A stretch of DNA of 64,000 nt, taken from the NCBI RefSeq assembly GCF_003289965.1, contig NZ_QMBQ01000012.1:62001-126000 (forward strand). Direction: 5' to 3'. The stretch's first letter is position 1; each line of letters opens with the position of its first letter. Below are positions 25,267 through 34,266 of this stretch, piece after piece. Origin of the DNA: Mesorhizobium atlanticum (GTDB lineage: Bacteria > Pseudomonadota > Alphaproteobacteria > Rhizobiales > Rhizobiaceae). The notes under the pieces were generated by a model. That model saw only the letters and a list, made by a program, of their open reading frames with translations. It was not told the origin of the DNA and did not search any database. The position numbers were made by a program, and so were the translations under genes.

Positions 25267-26538
25267 ATGTGCGGGAGGTCCCACGTCGTCATCGGAGCCG
25301 GGCCAGTCGGCCGAGCGGTGGCCCTGCAACTTGCGGGCCAGCCGGACTCGTTGGTTGTGGTGATTGACAGGAGCCATTCTGTGCTTTCCGCGGCGCAGGG
25401 GCTTCTGGGCGAGATCAAAAACGTCCGCTTCGGCGTTTCATTGGCTCCATGCGCGCTCTCAGCACGATCGCTGATCATGGCAACGTCTTGGAATGACTGC
25501 CGAAATCTGGTCGGCACACTTGTGCACCAAATGCACGAGGCAGGTCTACATACCCCTATTATTTGCGTCGGCAGGCCGGGCCCCGAGGATCCAGACATTG
25601 CCCGGGTGCCGCCTAACGGTCCGCCGGTGGTCTTAGGAGCGGGGCTCGAACCAGGACTGGTTGAATCGTTAATCTCACTGACAGCAGCTGAACTAGACGG
25701 CCTAGAGAGCATCGTAACTCATTGCGGAGGGATTCCCAGAATTCCGGAACCTCCGCCGAACTATGCTCTCGCTTTTGGACGCAGGCTGCCCATAGAGCAG
25801 AGACCTGCGTTGGCACGGCTCAATGGCCGAGCCGTAACACGAAATCGATTCGAAAGCGTGTCTTCGCTGTTCGTGGAGGGTGTCGGACTTCTTGAGGCAT
25901 ACGATGACGCAATGGTTTCGTCGACTGCCGCAAGCACTCATCTCAGCATTCCGACCCTCCGACAATTGACTGTGCGATGGCCGGGCTTTGCGGATGGCGT
26001 TCGGATGTTGCATCGGCTCGGGCTGCTGTCCGACGAGGAAATCGAGATCGGGAGCGCGCGCCTGCGGGTCAAGGACGTTACGGAAGCGCTTTTAACTCGC
26101 CGGGACCCAAGCGAACATGGCGACCAGGTCATCCTTGATGTGGCCATTGAGGATCGCCATCGCAAACTTGGCCGCTGGACGTGCATCCTTCGTTCCGCAC
26201 TTCAGGAACGAGGCTTCTCAAGCATGGCTATCGCGACCGCGGTTCCAGTGGCCGCAGCCGTGGAATGCGTCACGCGCAAACAGTTGCGGGGCGCCATACA
26301 CCCCGGTGAAGCCCCTCTCGCAGAAGTCGCCTCGACGGCCCTCGAGCAGATGAGGGGAAGCCGGATGGCTGTCTTAGCCGAGCGCGCAACTGGGCTGTTG
26401 GAAACAAGCACGATTTTTGGAGCCGATCATGCAAAGGCGGAAAACACTGCTCGTGGGCAGCGGACCAGCAAACCTTGCACTGCTGACGTGCCTGAAAGAA
26501 TGGGGTTCATCAGTTCTGGGTTCGCTGGAAGTCCTTGA
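25267..26538 (+). CDS. Saccharopine-dehydrogenase-like NAD(P)-dependent protein
   Basis: 423 residues. N-terminal Rossmann motif VIGAGPVGRAVAL (about 8-20). The middle shows family signatures of saccharopine dehydrogenase/lysine 6-dehydrogenase: VVLGAGLEPGLVESL, IVTHCGGIPRIP and RWPGFADGVRMLHRLGLLS. The last ~36 codons overlap the start of the next gene. True saccharopine dehydrogenase splits or forms a lysine-glutarate C-N bond. Beside an N-hydroxylase and a hydrazine-forming enzyme, it could act on the structurally similar lysine-hydrazine intermediate; this role is inference. Confidence 0.78.
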   Translation: MCGRSHVVIGAGPVGRAVALQLAGQPDSLVVVIDRSHSVLSAAQGLLGEIKNVRFGVSLAPCALSARSLIMATSWNDCRNLVGTLVHQMHEAGLHTPIICVGRPGPEDPDIARVPPNGPPVVLGAGLEPGLVESLISLTAAELDGLESIVTHCGGIPRIPEPPPNYALAFGRRLPIEQRPALARLNGRAVTRNRFESVSSLFVEGVGLLEAYDDAMVSSTAASTHLSIPTLRQLTVRWPGFADGVRMLHRLGLLSDEEIEIGSARLRVKDVTEALLTRRDPSEHGDQVILDVAIEDRHRKLGRWTCILRSALQERGFSSMAIATAVPVAAAVECVTRKQLRGAIHPGEAPLAEVASTALEQMRGSRMAVLAERATGLLETSTIFGADHAKAENTARGQRTSKPCTADVPERMGFISSGFAGSP

Positions 26539-27784
26539 GCGCCGCGACAGTGCAGAATGGCACCCAGGCATTGCTTTCGAGGATTCAAAGCTCCAAGTGT
26601 CCCTGTTCAAGGACCTAGCGTTCCTGAGGAATCCCGCAAGCCCATTCACTTTTTTCTCGTTCTTGCATGACAGGCAGCTTCTCTATCACTTTATTCATAC
26701 GAAGGATCTATATCCTTCAAGGAAGCTGTTCTCCGACTATCTGGTCTGGGTAAGCCGGTTTTTTGCGAACAAGATTCGTTTCGGCAAGGAGGCAGTGGAG
26801 ATCAGGTTCCGCGAGAAGCCGTCGGGAACCCAAACCCTTGTCATCACGGTCCGGGATGTGTCGAGCGGAGACGTTTCGGAAACCGAAGCTGACGACGTGG
26901 TCGTGAGCCTTGGGCATGAACCGTACCTTCCCGAAGAACTGGCCGTCGATCCCGGCCGCGTGGTGCATTCAAACTTCTTCCTGTCCCATGCGAACGAGGG
27001 AATGATCAACGCGAACGCTCGCGTTGCAGTCGTCGGGTCCGGGCAAAGCGCCGGCGAGATAGTCAGATTCCTGCTTCAGCATCGGGAAGTATCGGAAGTT
27101 GTCGTCGTGTGCCGGCGGCACCTCTTTGAACAGACCGATGACAACCCGTTTGTAAATGACTTCTACACCTATCCGCACTCGCTAAAGTTCGCGAAGCTGC
27201 CACCCGAAGATCGCAATAGGTTCCTTACCGACACGAGGAACACGAACTTCTCCACCGTCACCAAGGACGTCCTCAAAAGCATCTATGACCTTCGCTTCGA
27301 AGACCAAGTGTGTGGACGCGATAGGCTCAGGCTGTTCCCGTATACGGAAATCACGGCGGCCAAGCGCGTTGAGAATAGCCTTCGTCTTCACCTTCGCGGA
27401 ATCGGAAGTCGGCAAGACCTGACAACGCTTGAGGTCGATCTTCTGGTTTGCGCGACGGGCTTTTCAAACCGTCGCCATTTATCCTTCCTCCAACCGCTGC
27501 AACCGCGAACCGAAGACGCCGGCCTCGTTATCGACGAATCCTTCGAAGTGGGACTCGGTCAGACGGCAGAGTTGCGGCGCTCCGGTCCGAGACCTCGCAT
27601 TTTCCTCATGAACCACTCTTTTGGCCTTCGGGGCCTAACGGAGCACACGCTCGGCGGTCTGGCCGAGCGGGCGGCGGTCGTGGCGAAGGCGCTGCAAAAC
27701 GGGCGCTTGCTTTCAACCCCTCCGGACCGCCCAGATATGTTGCCAGCTGAATGCCCCCCGAAATTCGAGAGTGGAACGAAATGA
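26429..27784 (+). CDS. L-lysine/L-ornithine N-hydroxylase (flavin monooxygenase)
   Basis: 451 residues from the ATG behind TTGGAG (a TTG lies 12 bases upstream). It belongs to the IucD/SidA/PvdA class: FAD motif GSGPANLALL near residue 7-16, NADPH motif VAVVGSGQSAGEI near 199-211, and the closing DLLVCATGF near 337. These enzymes add oxygen to the side-chain amine of lysine or ornithine, usually for siderophores. No siderophore synthetase or receptor lies nearby; instead the next gene is a cupin-MetRS-like fusion, whose known partner is a lysine N6-hydroxylase. It starts inside the preceding gene and its stop overlaps the next start (ATGA), so the three are coupled. Confidence 0.9.
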   Translation: MQRRKTLLVGSGPANLALLTCLKEWGSSVLGSLEVLERRDSAEWHPGIAFEDSKLQVSLFKDLAFLRNPASPFTFFSFLHDRQLLYHFIHTKDLYPSRKLFSDYLVWVSRFFANKIRFGKEAVEIRFREKPSGTQTLVITVRDVSSGDVSETEADDVVVSLGHEPYLPEELAVDPGRVVHSNFFLSHANEGMINANARVAVVGSGQSAGEIVRFLLQHREVSEVVVVCRRHLFEQTDDNPFVNDFYTYPHSLKFAKLPPEDRNRFLTDTRNTNFSTVTKDVLKSIYDLRFEDQVCGRDRLRLFPYTEITAAKRVENSLRLHLRGIGSRQDLTTLEVDLLVCATGFSNRRHLSFLQPLQPRTEDAGLVIDESFEVGLGQTAELRRSGPRPRIFLMNHSFGLRGLTEHTLGGLAERAAVVAKALQNGRLLSTPPDRPDMLPAECPPKFESGTK

Positions 27785-29781
27785 TCTATCCGCAAATAAT
27801 AGATCTCAAAAATGAAGCACGTGCGGTCCCTATCTCGATTGATGGCGGCATCGTCAGGCATGATCCCTTCCCAGAAGGGGGTAACGTTTCTGTACGTCTG
27901 TTGAAGTTCAGTCCAGGCGCGACCACTTGCCGTCACAACCACGGGGAAGTCGAATTTTGGACAGTGATCTCTGGCGGCGTTCGAATTCACCTGGACGAGA
28001 AGACCTTCCTGCTGCTTGGCGGAGAGAGCATTAGGATTGATCCGCTGCGCAGGCACAGGATTGAGGCTTTGGACAGCGGTGCCGTCATGCAGACGGTGTG
28101 GTGGCACAGCCGCGCGTCGTTCGAAGAGGCGATTTCCACGAAAGAAGCGACAGCAAAAGACAGACCGTTGTTGCTGGTCCCCGCGATGCTTACTCCGAAT
28201 GGGCACATGCACATAGGTCATGCCTCAGGACCGTTCCTCCACGCGGATGTGTTGCGCCGAATTGCTGAGTCAGGCGGCCGAGAGGTCTTCGTGCTGCAGG
28301 GCACGCACGGTCATCTTGAGCACATTGCAATTGCGGCCGACGCTGCAGGATTGGAATACTACCAGCTCGCCGAGAAAAATACGGCTTCTTTCCAGGAGGC
28401 TCTGGAACGGCTCAATGCAGTCCCGGATATTTTCCTTGGGACAGAGCCAGACCGCCGCGGCAAGGCTGTCGTTCTCGAGGTCTTCAAGCGACTTTGTAGC
28501 AAGGGCCTGATCGCTGAAAGAGAGCATTTGGTCCCATATGACGTCGAAAGCGGGCGCTTCAGGGTCGACGCCTGCGTCCACGGCAAATGTCCCTATTGCG
28601 GCGGCTATGCCTCCGGCCACGAATGCGAGGATTGCGGCGCGCTGGTCCTCGATGCCGAACTTCAGGATGCGGTTGATCTCGACGGGCGTTCCCTGGAACG
28701 TCGCCCCCTGAAGCGCCTTTTCCTGAACCTCGCTCCAATGCATGGCGCGCTCGAATCCTTCGCCTCGCGGTCCTTCCTGCCCATTTACGCCAAGCACTAC
28801 ATCGAATCCTGGCTGAGCCGGGGGCTTCCGGAAGTCTGCATCTCCAATCCCAACCGAGAGGGAATCCGGATTCCAATCCCGGGATTTGAGTGTCAGCGGT
28901 TCAACATCACCATCGAACACGTGCCTCGGCACTTGCTTGCCTTAGAAATGATAAGGGAAAAGAGCGGATGCCCTGCGTTGTGGTACCAAATTCCGCGGGA
29001 CGAGATGCCGGAGGTGAACATTCTTTTCGGGGCGGACAACGCCTTCGGACGTCTGTTGGTCATTCCCGGTGTACTTTCGGCGCTCGACCTGCATGAGATG
29101 CTCCCTCGACGGATCTTCGTAAATCAGATGCTCACGCTCGATGGGAAGAAGTTCTCAACATCACGAAATCACGCAATCTGGGTGAACGATATCACTGCAA
29201 AAGAAGCCGGCGAGCCGCTTCGCTTCTACTTGTGTCGCCGACGCCCGGACGGTTCTGTCGAGGACTTCTCCCTGAGTTCTTATGAAAGCTGGAAACGGAA
29301 TTTCTGGGACGGACGGCTGTTAAGATCGACCTGGAAGGCTAACCAGGTCATCGGGCGGGTCGCAACTGACGAGCTCCCGTGTCCTGGCCAGTGGTCAGCC
29401 ACCGACATTGCGTTCCTGGCGGAGTGCAGACGCTTCAACGCAGAAGTGCGAGCGCGTTTTGAAACGGATTACCCGGACGTACGCCAGCTGACACGTGCAA
29501 TCGAGGCGTTCGTCGACGCAATCGACCGCTATTCATGTTCAGTGCTGCACGTTCCAGCCGCGGCGAAGGAAAACGAGGCGCTTGACCGGACCGCGGCCCG
29601 CGCGGTGACCTTCGCGCTTGTCGGACTCTGTGTCGCGGCCTACCCGCTCATACCTGATTTCGCCGTCAGCATCGCAGGAAGTCTTGGGCTAGGGGTTCCC
29701 AAGCTCAGCTGGTTGGACCGCGACTGGATGGCCGAGCCAGTGCGTCTGCCTGTAAGCAATGACGCCAGAGGCGGTCAATAG
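27781..29781 (+). CDS. Cupin / methionyl-tRNA-synthetase-like fusion, probable hydrazine (N-N bond) synthetase
   Basis: 666 residues. N-terminal cupin (about 1-115) with metal-ligand pattern CRHNHGEVEFW near 52-62 and a second half around ESIRIDPLRRHRI. The remainder is a class I aminoacyl-tRNA-synthetase fold like MetRS: HIGH motif HMHIGHASG near 141-149, zinc-type cysteines CPYCGG and CEDCG (about 270-290), and a KMSKS-equivalent KKFSTS near 454-459. The same fusion in Streptomyces s56-p1 biosynthesis (Spb40) activates an amino acid, joins it to N6-hydroxylysine and rearranges the ester to an N-N bond. The start overlaps the hydroxylase stop (ATGA); a frame start 30 bases earlier is less likely. 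A housekeeping MetRS is ruled out by the cupin and context. The amino acid partner is unknown. Confidence 0.88.
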   Translation: MIYPQIIDLKNEARAVPISIDGGIVRHDPFPEGGNVSVRLLKFSPGATTCRHNHGEVEFWTVISGGVRIHLDEKTFLLLGGESIRIDPLRRHRIEALDSGAVMQTVWWHSRASFEEAISTKEATAKDRPLLLVPAMLTPNGHMHIGHASGPFLHADVLRRIAESGGREVFVLQGTHGHLEHIAIAADAAGLEYYQLAEKNTASFQEALERLNAVPDIFLGTEPDRRGKAVVLEVFKRLCSKGLIAEREHLVPYDVESGRFRVDACVHGKCPYCGGYASGHECEDCGALVLDAELQDAVDLDGRSLERRPLKRLFLNLAPMHGALESFASRSFLPIYAKHYIESWLSRGLPEVCISNPNREGIRIPIPGFECQRFNITIEHVPRHLLALEMIREKSGCPALWYQIPRDEMPEVNILFGADNAFGRLLVIPGVLSALDLHEMLPRRIFVNQMLTLDGKKFSTSRNHAIWVNDITAKEAGEPLRFYLCRRRPDGSVEDFSLSSYESWKRNFWDGRLLRSTWKANQVIGRVATDELPCPGQWSATDIAFLAECRRFNAEVRARFETDYPDVRQLTRAIEAFVDAIDRYSCSVLHVPAAAKENEALDRTAARAVTFALVGLCVAAYPLIPDFAVSIAGSLGLGVPKLSWLDRDWMAEPVRLPVSNDARGGQ

Positions 29782-30185
29782 CGGATCAAAAGATTTCGGG
29801 CGCACACCGCAGCCACTTTTCGAGGATCAGCGCCGGGAAGGCGGCAAGCGAGGAAGTGCGTCGAGGACTCGTCCGAAACGGACGCCGATGTCGGTCGGGC
29901 CCTGTCGCGCAGGGGGCGACATACCTTTTAGGGAAGACCCCAAAGTTGTCATTTGGCGGCGTAGCCACCCCGGCGCAGTCTGAAGCGCCCGCCGGGCAGC
30001 CCCGGTTGTTGTGCAAAGCCATAGATCTCCTCAAAGGGGAGCGCTCCATGAGCCCATCGTCGAGCACGGCGAGCGCGCGCCATTGCACCTTGCACGTTCC
30101 CCAGCCGGGCTGGAAGCCGAAGCGCACGGTGCCGTCCAAGTTCCGCCAGGGTCTTGCTGAGGGCAAGCAAGCGGACAACCGACGC
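29782..30185. other. Stretch between the hydrazine cassette and nodM
   Basis: About 400 bases where two convergent transcription units end. Reading frames cover it on both strands but none resembles a known family. No clear terminator hairpin could be assigned. Confidence 0.35.
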
Positions 30186-32009
30186 TCACTCTACGGTCAC
30201 GGACTTCGCGAGATTGCGCGGTTGATCGACGTCGGTACCCATGAAGACGGCCGTGAAGTAAGCGAGCATTTGAAGTGGCAGCGCGTAAACTATTGGCGCG
30301 ATGAGGTCGGGCGTGTCGGGTAGCACAATCGTTTCGAAAGCCTTCACAGAAGCCTGTGCTGCACCCTTTCCGTCTGTGATCAGGATAATCTTGCCGCCAC
30401 GGGCCGCGACTTCCTGCATATTCGACACCGTCTTCTCGAACACCCGGTTATGCGGGGCGACTACGATTACTGGCATTGTCTCGTCGATTAGCGCGATCGG
30501 ACCGTGCTTCAATTCACCCGCCGCATAACCCTCAGCGTGGATATAGGAAACTTCCTTCAGCTTCAGCGCACCTTCCATTGCGAGCGGATAGTTGGTGTCG
30601 CGCCCGAGATAAAGGACATGGCGGACCTGGGCGAGCTCGTGCGCCACTTTTTCGATGTGGCGCTGAAGCTCCAACGCCTGGCCTGCGAGGCGCGGCGCAT
30701 CGCACAGCTGCCTTATCAGTGCTTTTTCTTCCTCGCGCGTGATGGTGCCGCGAGCGGCAGCAGCACGAGCGGCGAGCGAAGCGATAACCGCGAGCTGGCA
30801 GGTAAAAGCTTTGGTCGAGGCAACGCCGATCTCCGGGCCGGCAAACGTTGGAAAGACGACGTCCGACTCTCGTGCCATCGTCGATTCCCGCACATTGACG
30901 ACGGAGGCGACCGAAATGCCCGCCTTGCGGCAGTAGCGTAGGGAAGCGAGCGTGTCGGCCGTTTCGCCGGACTGCGAAACGAAGAGTGCGGCGGCGCCCT
31001 TCGCGAGGGGGATGTCGCGGTAGCGGAATTCGGAAGCGATATCGATGTCGACCGGTAGCCGCGCGAGCCGCTCGAACCAGTATTTGCCAATCAAGCCTGC
31101 GAGATAGGCAGTGCCACAAGCGGAAATAGTCAAGCGGTCGAGCTTGGCGAAGTCGAACGGCATGTCGAGCGGCCGCCAACTCCCACCGGCAAAGTCAAGA
31201 TAGTGCGCGAGTGTATGGGAGATGACCTCCGGTTGCTCATGGATCTCCTTCTCCATGAAGTGCCGATGGTTACCCTTATCGACGAGAAGACTCGTGCCGA
31301 TCGACTCCTGCCGTTGCCGTTCGACCGGGTTGCCATCGAGATCGAAGATCTGCGCCTGATTCCGGCGCAGGATGGCCCAATCGCCATCCTCGAGATAGGT
31401 AATCGAATCGGTGAATGTTGCCAGGGCGATCGCGTCCGACCCGAGGAACATTTCCCCTTGACCATGGCCGACGGCGAGCGGCGGACCGCTGCGCGCGCCA
31501 ACGATGAGGTCCTCGTCACAGCGGAACATAATGGCGAGTGCGAAGGCGCCTTCGAGCCGCTTGATCGCCCTGTGGGCCGCCTCGGGTGGGGCAGCACCGC
31601 GCTTTATCTCACGCGACACCAAATGTGCGACCACCTCCGTATCGGTTTCCGAGCAAAATTCGTAGCCGTCGCGAATGAGTTCGTTACGCAGTTCGGCGAA
31701 ATTCTCGATGATGCCGTTGTGGACGATGGCGACATCGTCTGAAAAATGCGGATGGGCGTTGGTTTCGTTCGGCGCTCCATGCGTTGCCCAGCGTGTGTGG
31801 CCGATTCCTATCTTGCCGTCCAACGGCTCCGCCTGGAGGCGCCTCTCCAGATTAACGAGCTTGCCTTCCGCTCGGCGGCGCACCAGCACGCCAGATTCGA
31901 TCGTGGCCAGGCCGGCCGAGTCATAGCCGCGGTATTCCAGTCTCTTCAAAGCATCTGCGATAAGCGGCGCAACTGGAGCTTGCCCAATTATTCCAACGAT
32001 CCCACACAT
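30186..32009 (-). CDS. nodM: NodM, glutamine-fructose-6-phosphate aminotransferase
   Basis: 607 residues, a GlmS-type glucosamine-6-phosphate synthase that boosts the hexosamine supply for Nod factor. N-terminal glutaminase with the catalytic cysteine at position 2 (MCGIVGIIG), GHTRWATHG and NAHPH; then two sugar-isomerase domains with SQSGETADTLASLR and the C-terminal DQPRNLAKSVTVE. Full family length. It is the last recognised gene of the minus-strand nod cluster, 167 bases after nodF. A separate housekeeping glmS is expected elsewhere, so it is called nodM from position. Confidence 0.93.
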   Translation of the reverse strand: MCGIVGIIGQAPVAPLIADALKRLEYRGYDSAGLATIESGVLVRRRAEGKLVNLERRLQAEPLDGKIGIGHTRWATHGAPNETNAHPHFSDDVAIVHNGIIENFAELRNELIRDGYEFCSETDTEVVAHLVSREIKRGAAPPEAAHRAIKRLEGAFALAIMFRCDEDLIVGARSGPPLAVGHGQGEMFLGSDAIALATFTDSITYLEDGDWAILRRNQAQIFDLDGNPVERQRQESIGTSLLVDKGNHRHFMEKEIHEQPEVISHTLAHYLDFAGGSWRPLDMPFDFAKLDRLTISACGTAYLAGLIGKYWFERLARLPVDIDIASEFRYRDIPLAKGAAALFVSQSGETADTLASLRYCRKAGISVASVVNVRESTMARESDVVFPTFAGPEIGVASTKAFTCQLAVIASLAARAAAARGTITREEEKALIRQLCDAPRLAGQALELQRHIEKVAHELAQVRHVLYLGRDTNYPLAMEGALKLKEVSYIHAEGYAAGELKHGPIALIDETMPVIVVAPHNRVFEKTVSNMQEVAARGGKIILITDGKGAAQASVKAFETIVLPDTPDLIAPIVYALPLQMLAYFTAVFMGTDVDQPRNLAKSVTVE

Positions 32010-32176
32010 TGATTCAGGTCTCTCGCTTCACTGAAAAGGAACGACTAGGAGACAGGCGCAGTACTGAAGGGAAGCCTCGATGGCATAGGCTTTCGCCAGC
32101 CCGGTCATGAATGAAGGCACGGGCAGATATCGCCCATGGTGATAACGATGCGCAACCGGGCGTGCTTGAGAGATCA

Positions 32177-32428
32177 TTACTCGTTAGCTGCGATCAACGG
32201 GCGCGTCGCCTCGACGATGTCGTCGACATTGCTGGGCTTGTTCCGAGCCTCGGCTGTGTCCAGCACGATTTCGCTATCGTAGGCCTCCTCGATATCTAAC
32301 ATGATCTCGGATAATTCGAGCGAATAGATGCCAAGATCTCCGAGCTGGGTCGCGACAGTAATTTCGTTCTCGGTGTCCGCGCGAGCTTTTGTCTTTTCGA
32401 TAATCTCGGTTGTCAGCTGATCGCCCAC
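32177..32428 (-). CDS. nodF: NodF-like acyl carrier protein (copy beside nodH)
   Basis: 83 residues, acyl-carrier fold. The phosphopantetheine serine is present, but the usual Asp-Ser-Leu reads Tyr-Ser-Leu (LGIYSLELSEIM, serine near residue 35). It overlaps the 3' end of nodH by 16 bases, so translation is coupled. A second NodF with its own nod box and nodE partner is at 44331. This copy is more diverged than that one; whether it still carries acyl chains is uncertain. Confidence 0.8.
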   Translation of the reverse strand: MGDQLTTEIIEKTKARADTENEITVATQLGDLGIYSLELSEIMLDIEEAYDSEIVLDTAEARNKPSNVDDIVEATRPLIAANE

Positions 32429-33180
32429 TGCCCTTCCCCCTCGCCGACGTCAAAGAATCTCGCGTAAGGTCCGTGCGCGAAGTGGCGGCGCAACTCATGA
32501 AAATTCTCGATCGTTTGCTCTAGCGGTCGCGTTTCCTGACGCTGAAGGGCCGCCGTACCGGAAAGTGGAAGCGCCGGAACGCCCAGGAAATCCCAAATCG
32601 CTGCCAAGCATGTGTCAGGTTCGCCCAGAAGGCACTCGTACTCGATTTCAAGCATATTGCTCTTCGCGAAGGAGTGTGCGACCCGAGCGTGGAAATCGTC
32701 AGCAGCCTTGAAGTATGCCTCGCAGTCGGCGGTCGATAATCTAACTCGCGGCGGCGGAGCATCATTGTCCGACCTGAACTTCAGCCATTGGCGCGTTTGC
32801 CTCGCCTGTACCAGCGACCGGAGCGATTGCAACGTGTTTTCCCGAACCACGAGAATGACTTTGAGGGCCGGCCAGCGTGTCAGTTCGGCGAAAAAACCCG
32901 GACGATCATGGAATTGAGGTTCATTGACCTTGCAGCCGACGTGCGTCACCTTTTTGTCGCTCTGCGTGGGATAGCGCAAGTAGGCAAGCTCAAGAAGCTC
33001 TCGATCGCTGCGAAGCAGACGATGTTTATCAGGCCAAGTCGTGGCATATGGATTGAGCAGCTCACCGTTGCTCAACACATTCGGATGCGCGTTCAGCAAT
33101 TCTTCCAGGTAGTGCGTCCCAGTTCTCGGCATGGCTAGGATCACAAATGGCGCAGGCGACGGTATGTGGCTGTCAGTCAT
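32413..33180 (-). CDS. nodH: NodH, Nod-factor sulfotransferase
   Basis: 255 residues. It transfers sulfate from PAPS to C6 of the reducing-end sugar of Nod factor. The 5'-phosphosulfate loop is PRTGTHYLEELLNAHPN near residue 18-34, and the 3'-phosphate region is VILVVRENTLQSLRSLV near 107-123; VTHVGCKVNEPQFHDRPGFF and RQTRQWLKF also match the family. The length agrees with known NodH. nodPQ, which make PAPS, are not in this window. It lies 294 bases after nodJ, most likely still in the nodA transcript since no nod box was found in the gap. Confidence 0.93.
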   Translation of the reverse strand: MTDSHIPSPAPFVILAMPRTGTHYLEELLNAHPNVLSNGELLNPYATTWPDKHRLLRSDRELLELAYLRYPTQSDKKVTHVGCKVNEPQFHDRPGFFAELTRWPALKVILVVRENTLQSLRSLVQARQTRQWLKFRSDNDAPPPRVRLSTADCEAYFKAADDFHARVAHSFAKSNMLEIEYECLLGEPDTCLAAIWDFLGVPALPLSGTAALQRQETRPLEQTIENFHELRRHFAHGPYARFFDVGEGEGQWAIS

Positions 33181-33474
33181 TGCGTGTGTTCCTAACCATC
33201 ATTAGTCGCGGCGGTTCGAATGGCGCTTAGGACGAGATGCTTGAGCGCCGTCCTCGGCACCGCTTCGCTCGAGGATGTTCGCGACCGATCGGTTCGCATT
33301 TAAGCAAGCCTTGCAATCGAAGGAGGGATAGCGCTGCGGGCTGCGCTGACGGGGGCGAGTGCAACGCCTCGAGCCGGGTTGAGGATGCGGCAGCATTCAA
33401 ATCCGTTCCTGGGACAGCGAGATAATCTTTGCCAAAAGACCGATACTCAAAACTACGGCACCGACGCAGTAGCG
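33181..33474. other. nodJ-nodH intergenic stretch
   Basis: About 294 bases with no nod box, gene or clear terminator. It could mark the join where nodH-F-M were added to an older nodABCSUIJ operon. Confidence 0.4.
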
Positions 33475-34263
33475 TCAGCTCATCAGACGCCGGCGAAGCA
33501 GCGCCGCCGATAAAAAGAACGGCAAAACCGCGTAGACGCAAAGTGTCACAGTATGCAGGCCGAGGCTTTCAGCAGGGCGGCCAAGCATCACTGAGCGGAT
33601 CAGGTCGACCGAGTGAGCCAGAGGCAGGAAGGACGCTATCCGCTGAAAAGCGCCTGGCATCTGGCTAACCGGAAAGACGGCTCCGGACAGGAACAACATC
33701 GGCGTGAGAACAAGCGTCTGGTAAAACACGAGAAAGTCGTAATTGGGCGCAAGCGCCGTAACGATCATAGCTAGACTTGCGAAAGCAAGGCCAGTCAGGG
33801 CGATGATTGGCAGTGAATAGAGAATGGATGACCACTCTGCATAGCCGAGCGTGACCGCAACCAGCGTAATTGCCGTACCGGCCAGAAGGGACTTGGTCCC
33901 AGCCCAAGCTAATTCACCGAGTACGATATCGCCGAGCGTGAGCTGAGTGCACAGCATCGCTTCCCACGTGTGTTCGCCTCTCATGCGAGCGAAAGTCGAG
34001 TAGATCGTTTCGTAGGTCGCAGAAGTCATCGCGCTTACCGCGGCCATGCCAGCCGCCAGAAAAGCCACGTACGAAGTGCCTTCAACACGACCTATCATTA
34101 TCCCTAGACCAAAGCCGAGAGCGAACAACGAGATCATCGGCTCGGCGAGGTTCCCGAGAATCGCCGCAAGTGCAATCTTCTTCCAAGCCAAATAATTGCG
34201 GCGCCATACTGCAACCCAATTCCACGCGTTGGCGGGCATCGCGGCCATATAACCTTCGGTCAT
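33475..34263 (-). CDS. nodJ: NodJ, Nod-factor exporter membrane subunit
   Basis: 262 residues with six hydrophobic segments, an ABC-2 type permease that with NodI exports lipochitooligosaccharide. Family stretches: AWNWVAVWRRNYLAWKK at the start, EPMISLFALGFGLG, TYETIYSTFARM and FLSGAVFPVSQMP. It starts three bases after the nodI stop. Confidence 0.95.
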   Translation of the reverse strand: MTEGYMAAMPANAWNWVAVWRRNYLAWKKIALAAILGNLAEPMISLFALGFGLGIMIGRVEGTSYVAFLAAGMAAVSAMTSATYETIYSTFARMRGEHTWEAMLCTQLTLGDIVLGELAWAGTKSLLAGTAITLVAVTLGYAEWSSILYSLPIIALTGLAFASLAMIVTALAPNYDFLVFYQTLVLTPMLFLSGAVFPVSQMPGAFQRIASFLPLAHSVDLIRSVMLGRPAESLGLHTVTLCVYAVLPFFLSAALLRRRLMS

Positions 34264-34266
34264 CGT

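Noticed and set aside
26429..27784. Siderophore biosynthesis locus
   Set aside because: No acetyl/formyltransferase, synthetase or TonB receptor nearby; the partner gene is a cupin-MetRS fusion.
27781..29781. Second housekeeping methionyl-tRNA synthetase
   Set aside because: The N-terminal cupin and the operon with an N-hydroxylase do not fit a tRNA synthetase role.
29856..30323. A plus-strand gene after the hydrazine cassette
   Set aside because: It is mostly antisense to the end of nodM and has no family resemblance.
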